Assembly: GCA_041685555.1 (NCBI GenBank)
Contig: JAWLFN010000087.1
Span: 1 to 10,487, forward strand
From: PWQG01 sp041685555
GTDB taxonomy: Bacteria; Pseudomonadota; Gammaproteobacteria; Pseudomonadales; Pseudohongiellaceae
Length of the DNA: 10,487 bases
Direction: 5' to 3'
The stretch's first letter is position 1. Every line of letters begins with the position of its first letter. The notes below the pieces were generated by a model. The model was not told the origin of the DNA and did no database searches. It was given only the letters and a program-made list of their open reading frames with translations. Both the position numbers and the translations under genes were made by a program. Positions 7,192-10,487 of the stretch are shown piece by piece.

Positions 7192-8205
7192 TCACCCACC
7201 CAACGCTTCTACCAGCGCCTCGGCGAACGTCGCCGTGGTGCCGGTACCACCCACGTCCGCTGTGATCATGTCGCGCCGGTTCTCCAGCACATCATGTATG
7301 GCGTTGCGCAGGGCGCGGGCCTTCTCCGTCATGCCAAGGTGATCCAGCATATCGGCCGCGGCCAGCAGCAGGGCGCACGGGTTGGCGATGTTCCTGCCGG
7401 CAATGTCCGGCGCCGAGCCATGCACTGCTTCGAAGATCGCTGTACTGTCCCCGATGTTGGCGCCCGGTGCCAGCCCCAGTCCGCCGACCAGTCCCGCGCA
7501 CAGATCGGACACAATATCTCCGAACAGGTTGGTGGTTACCAGGATATCGAACTGATGGGGGTTCATCACCAGTTGCATGCAGGCGTTGTCGACGATCATT
7601 TCCTCGAAGGCAATATCGGGATAGTCCCGTGCGATCTCCCGTGCCACATCCAGGAACAGTCCGGAACAGCTCTTGATGATGTTGGCCTTGTGAATCGCCG
7701 TGACCTTCCTGCGTCCCCGGCTGCGCGCCAGCTCGAAGGCATACCGAACGATGCGTTGCGAGCCTGCGCGCGTGACCTTCATCGTAGCCAGCGCCGTCTT
7801 GCCATCCTCTGATACCTCCTGGCCCTCGGACAGGTAGGCGCCCTCCGTGTTTTCCCGAACGGTGATGAGATCGATATCCTCGTAGCGCGAGGCTGTACCG
7901 GGAAAGCTGATGGCCGGGCGCACATTGGCGTACAGGTCGAAATGGCGGCGCAGCTGCACATTGATCGACGAGAAACCCTTGCCAATCGGGGTGGTCAACG
8001 GTCCTTTCAGCGCGATGCCGTGTCTCGCGATACGCTCCAGGGTAGGCTCGGGAATGAGCTCGCCCTGTGTCTCCAGTGCGTGGAGGCCGGCATCCACAAA
8101 ATCATATTCCAGCCCACACTTCAGGGCATCCAGCACCCGCAGGGTGGCTTCCATGATTTCCGGTCCGATACCGTCGCCCCGGATCACTGCAATGGTTCGT
8201 TTCAT
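7192..8205 (-). CDS. NAD-type isocitrate dehydrogenase
   Basis: Oxidative decarboxylation of isocitrate to 2-oxoglutarate in the TCA cycle; cytosolic dimer or higher oligomer. The 337-residue length is that of the short NAD-type enzymes. Visible features: N-terminal IAVIRGDGIGPE (5-16), substrate loop GFSSINVQLRR (77-87) with the S-x-N pair (Ser80, Asn82) characteristic of isocitrate rather than isopropylmalate enzymes, VRENTEGAY (116-124), and the family signature NLFGDIVSD..GGLGLAPGAN (226-250) with metal-ligand Asp206, Asp230 and Asp234. The cofactor loop reads HGSAPDIAG: Asp267 and Ile268 replace the Lys-Tyr pair of E. coli NADP-dependent Icd, which indicates NAD. The start ATG 8205 has AAGGAG 6 nt upstream, and its ATG overlaps the stop of the upstream ribbon-helix-helix gene (ATGA). 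Homoisocitrate or isopropylmalate dehydrogenase are less likely alternatives. Confidence 0.92.
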   Translation of the reverse strand: MKRTIAVIRGDGIGPEIMEATLRVLDALKCGLEYDFVDAGLHALETQGELIPEPTLERIARHGIALKGPLTTPIGKGFSSINVQLRRHFDLYANVRPAISFPGTASRYEDIDLITVRENTEGAYLSEGQEVSEDGKTALATMKVTRAGSQRIVRYAFELARSRGRRKVTAIHKANIIKSCSGLFLDVAREIARDYPDIAFEEMIVDNACMQLVMNPHQFDILVTTNLFGDIVSDLCAGLVGGLGLAPGANIGDSTAIFEAVHGSAPDIAGRNIANPCALLLAAADMLDHLGMTEKARALRNAIHDVLENRRDMITADVGGTGTTATFAEALVEALGG

Positions 8206-8393
8206 GTGCTGCTCCTTTCATCGGAATGCGCTGTCTGTGTTTCTTGCTCGATGCCATGGCGGCGCAGATACTCCCGGATCAGCTGGCGGACCACCTGCGA
8301 GGAGGTCAGATCCTGCGATGCACACAGCTGTTCAAAGGCCTGTTTCCTGTCGGGATCGATCATCAAGGTAAGGCGAGCTGTTTTTCTCTCCAT
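8202..8393 (-). CDS. Ribbon-helix-helix (CopG-like) small DNA-binding protein
   Basis: A 63-residue protein. ARLTLMID (6-13) is the DNA-contacting beta strand, PDRKQAFEQLCASQD (14-28) helix A, and TSSQVVRQLIREYLRR (30-45) helix B, the standard fold of dimeric CopG/MetJ/Arc-type regulators. The polar tail (46-63) has no recognised function. ATG 8393 has GGGGAG 5 nt upstream. The stop overlaps the start of the isocitrate dehydrogenase gene (ATGA), and the dehydrogenase Shine-Dalgarno lies inside this gene, so translation is very probably coupled. No toxin gene sits next to it, so an antitoxin role is less likely than a regulator of its own operon. That role is inferred from position. Confidence 0.8.
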   Translation of the reverse strand: MERKTARLTLMIDPDRKQAFEQLCASQDLTSSQVVRQLIREYLRRHGIEQETQTAHSDERSST

Positions 8394-8451
8394 CAGTACT
8401 CCCCCTGCACATCCGGGAATCGGTAAGTGGCCTGAAATATTACCATGCGAA

Positions 8452-8462
8452 ATACACTGTAT
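8452..8462. promoter_or_regulatory. Palindrome ATACA-C-TGTAT, possible RHH operator
   Basis: A perfect 5+1+5 inverted repeat overlapping the candidate -10 of the RHH-idh operon. RHH proteins commonly bind short palindromes over their own promoters. Assignment to this RHH protein is inference. Confidence 0.35.
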
Positions 8463-8483
8463 GATAAAGGTATGTTAATCCAA
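8456..8483 (-). promoter_or_regulatory. Candidate sigma-70 promoter for the RHH-idh operon
   Basis: On the minus strand, TTGGAT (8483-8478) and TACAGT (8461-8456) are separated by 16 bp, about 60 bp upstream of the RHH start. The match is only moderate. An overlapping TTAACA (8478-8473) could serve as an alternative -35 with TATTTC. The -10 coincides with the ATACACTGTAT palindrome. Confidence 0.3.
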
Positions 8484-8484
8484 T

Positions 8485-8494
8485 GAGCATGCTC
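8485..8494. promoter_or_regulatory. Palindrome GAGCATGCTC
   Basis: A perfect 10-bp palindrome lying just upstream of the candidate -35 of the RHH-idh operon. Its centre is about 33 bp from the centre of the other palindrome, close to three helical turns. Possible operator. Confidence 0.3.
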
Positions 8495-8555
8495 TCAGAA
8501 AATCCCTGTATTGCGACCGGCATACGCGCTGCCTGGCGAAAAGGGTAGCAGAGCG

Positions 8556-8581
8556 CCGGACAGCGCAGGTTCTGCTGTCGG
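8556..8581. other. Bulged hairpin in the HD-GYP upstream region
   Basis: CCG + ACAG + CAG pairs with CTG + CTGT + CGG around a 3-nt loop: ten base pairs with a one-base and a two-base bulge. No T-tract follows on either strand, so it is not a normal terminator. It lies about 120 bp before the HD-GYP start. It does not match the c-di-GMP riboswitch consensus I know. Confidence 0.3.
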
Positions 8582-8698
8582 CTTCAGCCTCACCATTCTT
8601 TCTGGTCGGGTGCTGGCAACGGCAAGGCGCGAACAGGTGACATTTTGTGGAACGACGTGTACGCTGTAAGTGCCCGATTTTGAAAGTGTATCGTTGCC

Positions 8699-9280
8699 AT
8701 GTCAGACGCCCCCAATCTGTATCAATCGCTCCTTACGGCTCTGTGTGAACGTGATGAATATACCCGAGGTCACTGTGAGAGGGCCGGTGTGCTGGCTCTC
8801 GAAATGGGACATGCCCTTTCGTTGCCCGCGACCGATCGGGAATCCCTGCGTATAGCCAGTCAGCTGCATGATGTGGGCAAGATCGGTGTGCGCGACGCTG
8901 TGCTATTGAAACGCGGCAGGCTGACACCCGATGAATGGGAACAGATGAAGGCGCATTCAGTGTACGGGGAGCGGATCATACGGGATACGACTCTGCCGAA
9001 TCGCGCCGATGTTGCCCTGATCGTGCGGCATCACCATGAAGCATTCGACGGCAGCGGCTATCCGGACGGGCTTGCGGGCCGCTCGGTTCCGCTGAACTGT
9101 CGGATCCTGCTGGTTATCGACAGCTATGATGCCATGACCACCACGCGCCCCTACCGAACGGCCCGGTCGCATGACGAGGCCATGGAAATCCTGCACGGTG
9201 AGGTGGGTGGCAAAGTGGATCCGCGAATCTTTGCGGCGTTTTCCGAGGTCATCGCCTCCAGTTCTGTTCGAGTCTCCTGA
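8699..9280 (+). CDS. Stand-alone HD-GYP domain protein (putative c-di-GMP phosphodiesterase)
   Basis: HD-GYP enzymes hydrolyse cyclic di-GMP. The 193-residue protein is little more than the catalytic domain; the usual N-terminal receiver or sensor domain is absent. Motifs in order: RGHCERAG (23-30), the HD pair in QLHDVGKIGV (His57, Asp58, then Lys61), KAHSVYG (85-90, His86), RHHHEAFDGSGYPDGLAG (110-127) containing the GYP triad at 120-122, and VIDSYDAMTTTRPYR (139-153). All metal and signature residues I expect are present, so it is probably active. ATG 8699 begins the domain closely; its ribosome binding site is weak (only GAAAG upstream). The NERD helicase relic starts 11 bp after its stop. 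No partner response regulator is adjacent. Confidence 0.92.
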   Translation: MSDAPNLYQSLLTALCERDEYTRGHCERAGVLALEMGHALSLPATDRESLRIASQLHDVGKIGVRDAVLLKRGRLTPDEWEQMKAHSVYGERIIRDTTLPNRADVALIVRHHHEAFDGSGYPDGLAGRSVPLNCRILLVIDSYDAMTTTRPYRTARSHDEAMEILHGEVGGKVDPRIFAAFSEVIASSSVRVS

Positions 9281-9291
9281 GGTCATCCGGC

Positions 9292-10312
9292 ATGGCGCAA
9301 TTGATTCCGAATCTTTCGACATGCCTGTCCAGAATGACATCGGGGGAAAAGCGTCTGGCCCGACGGCTGGAGGCTTTCCTGGAGGATGATTATCTGTGCT
9401 GGTATGACATCCTCGTCGGCCGGCGCGGGCGTTATCCGATCGAGCAGATCAGGCAGTGAGCCTATCAGGTGATCAATCAGTTGGAGTGGAATGATCAGCT
9501 TGTCAACCACAGTGGAGATCACGCGGGCAAGCTGAAATTCCCCTACGGCTATGGTGTCGTGTTCACCAACATTGCCCGCGAACCACTCAGGAAAGCCCTT
9601 ACTCCGGAAGGTGAGCAGTTGTTGCCGGATCATATGCTCCTGTGTAAAGACGAAATGACCGAAAACGAGGAACCAGAAGCCTTTCAGCAGATATTGTGGG
9701 GAATGTTCAACTATGACTTCGGTAACAAGCTGAGTATGCTGGAAATCGAGCGTATCCGCTGGCACCTGTTCCCCGAACTGCGTATTGAGGGTGAGCAACT
9801 GGAAATCAAGATCAGTGAGGAACAGGGCGATCAGACAGGCACCGAGCCGTATTCCATACCCGAGATCATCCGCGTGATGGATCTGCAGCAGGAACAGCTG
9901 GCCGAAGTGCTGAGTAAACCCATTCTGGTGCTGTGCTTCAATATCACCCTTGCTGCCAGGTTACGACACTTCACTGCCGAGAAACGCATCACTGGATCGG
10001 TACAGGTCTACCATTTCCACGACTGGTGCGGTCAACAGCTCAAGGCCTGTCATTGCAACCCGGCGGAGGGTGACGCGCCATTCCCCAGGCAACGACCAGG
10101 TCACCATCTTGACGATCCATAGCAGTAAAGGTCTGGAGTTCGGCCGGGTGATCCTGGCCGGGGCCCACGGCATCAGTCATGTCGCCGACGATATGCCAGA
10201 GCAGGTGCGGCTGATGTACTTCGGTATGACTCGGGCGAAATCGCCGTTGCTGGTAACCTCCAGCGATAGCACGGTTTTTACCGAGCGATTAGTGGATCTG
10301 GTGGCACCGTAG
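9292..10312 (+). pseudogene. Decayed NERD-domain UvrD-like helicase gene
   Basis: The remains of a NERD/superfamily 1 helicase. Frame 1 from ATG 9292 reads MAQLIPNLSTCLSRMTSGEKR and EDDYLCWYDILVGRRGRYP, the conserved N-terminus of the family. The text then jumps to IEQIRQ and a TGA (9457-9459), followed in the same frame by AYQVINQLE, KLKFPYGYGVVFTNI, EMTENEEPEAFQQ, IRWHLFPELRI and VMDLQQEQLAEVL, all familiar segments. It then jumps to KPILVLCFNITLAARL (helicase motif Ia) and FHDWCGQQLKACH. After about 10070 the similarity continues in frame 2: TILTIHSSKGLEF (motif V) and RLMYFGMTRA (motif VI), ending at TAG 10310-10312. Missing are the NERD catalytic core (near 9438), Walker A (near 9910) and Walker B with the central helicase (near 10065). 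One stop, one frameshift and three gaps make a functional protein very unlikely. Gap sizes are inferred from remembered family layout. Confidence 0.88.
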
Positions 10313-10328
10313 CGGGGGTGTCCGCTAC
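10309..10328 (+). terminator. Hairpin at the end of the helicase relic
   Basis: GTAGCGG (10309-10315) pairs perfectly with CCGCTAC (10322-10328) across a 6-nt loop and includes the stop codon of the relic. No run of T follows, so it may be a terminator relic or only an mRNA-stabilising hairpin. Confidence 0.35.
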
Positions 10329-10384
10329 CGGCAGGATAAATTGACTAATAAGATGTCACGCTGAACCCCTTGCCGTTCTGGAAA

Positions 10385-10407
10385 CTGGTACACTTCGGTC
10401 ATACCAG
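10385..10407. promoter_or_regulatory. Dyad CTGGTA-N11-TACCAG upstream of the last gene
   Basis: A perfect 6-bp inverted repeat with an 11-nt spacer, ending about 23 bp before the candidate ATG 10431. It could be an operator for a dimeric regulator. No convincing promoter hexamers were found beside it. Confidence 0.25.
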
Positions 10408-10430
10408 ATGTGCAATTTACAGTGCCCGCC

Positions 10431-10487
10431 ATGAATCAGAACCGCCAGCGCAACAAACACACAATCCTCATCCCCGCCCTGCTCCTG
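10431..10487 (+). CDS. Start of a possible new gene (truncated by window end)
   Basis: Nineteen codons from ATG 10431 to the window edge: MNQNRQRNKHT, then ILIPALLL. A basic N-terminus followed by a hydrophobic stretch suggests a signal peptide or membrane anchor. There is no clear Shine-Dalgarno, so the start is uncertain. The protein is not identifiable from this fragment. Confidence 0.4.
   Translation, partial: MNQNRQRNKHTILIPALLL

Larger units (their letters stand above)
8394..8698. other. Intergenic region between divergent RHH-idh operon and HD-GYP gene
   Basis: About 300 bp without a gene. The left third (8430-8500) is AT-rich and holds two perfect palindromes and a plausible minus-strand promoter. 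The middle holds a 10-bp hairpin (8556-8581). The last 100 bp (8600-8698) show no promoter or conserved RNA element I can recognise. Confidence 0.5.

Noticed and set aside
7159..7812. A 217-codon plus-strand open frame after the dynamin-like gene
   Set aside because: Antisense to isocitrate dehydrogenase and without recognisable content.
8202..8393. RHH protein as an antitoxin of a toxin-antitoxin pair
   Set aside because: The coupled downstream gene is a metabolic dehydrogenase and no small toxin gene is adjacent.
9283..9798. A 171-codon minus-strand open frame
   Set aside because: Antisense to the helicase relic, whose sense strand carries clear family segments.

Overview
The window (about 60% G+C, tightly packed, good Shine-Dalgarno sites) looks like the chromosome of a gammaproteobacterium. 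This is inferred from the character of the proteins: an E. coli-like aspartase, an NAD-type isocitrate dehydrogenase, a DUF393 thiol-disulfide protein, an HD-GYP protein and a NERD/UvrD-type helicase relic. No marker gene fixes the genus.

Left part (1-2114): the 5' end of a lipoprotein gene runs off the left edge on the minus strand. A DUF393/DCC-type thiol-disulfide protein follows on the plus strand. Its 3' end overlaps the 3' end of aspA (aspartate ammonia-lyase, minus strand) by 39 bp, so the two genes are coding on both strands at their ends.

Centre (2302-7162): three P-loop GTPase genes lie head to tail on the plus strand. They are a DUF697-type GTPase, a GTPase anchored by two N-terminal membrane helices, and a 722-residue dynamin-like protein. 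The first two overlap by 14 bp; the third follows after 120 bp. All three have intact P-loops and G3 motifs but a divergent G4 (base-recognition) motif. This cassette is the best candidate here for an undescribed system, probably acting on membranes. Its role cannot be read from the sequence.

Right part (7192-8393, minus strand): a small ribbon-helix-helix regulator is translationally coupled (ATGA overlap) to an isocitrate dehydrogenase with NAD-type cofactor residues. Two perfect palindromes lie upstream of the regulator and could be its operators. An intergenic stretch of about 300 bp follows, then a stand-alone HD-GYP phosphodiesterase-like gene (8699-9280, plus).

Right end (9292-10487): 11 bp after the HD-GYP gene lies a decayed NERD/UvrD-like helicase gene. 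It has an in-frame stop, a frameshift and three internal gaps that remove the NERD catalytic core, the Walker A loop and the Walker B region, while flanking family motifs remain readable. A hairpin sits at its stop codon. The window ends in the first codons of a possible new plus-strand gene.

Together, aspartase (aspartate to fumarate) and isocitrate dehydrogenase are central-metabolism genes flanking the GTPase cassette; nothing in the sequence links them to it functionally.
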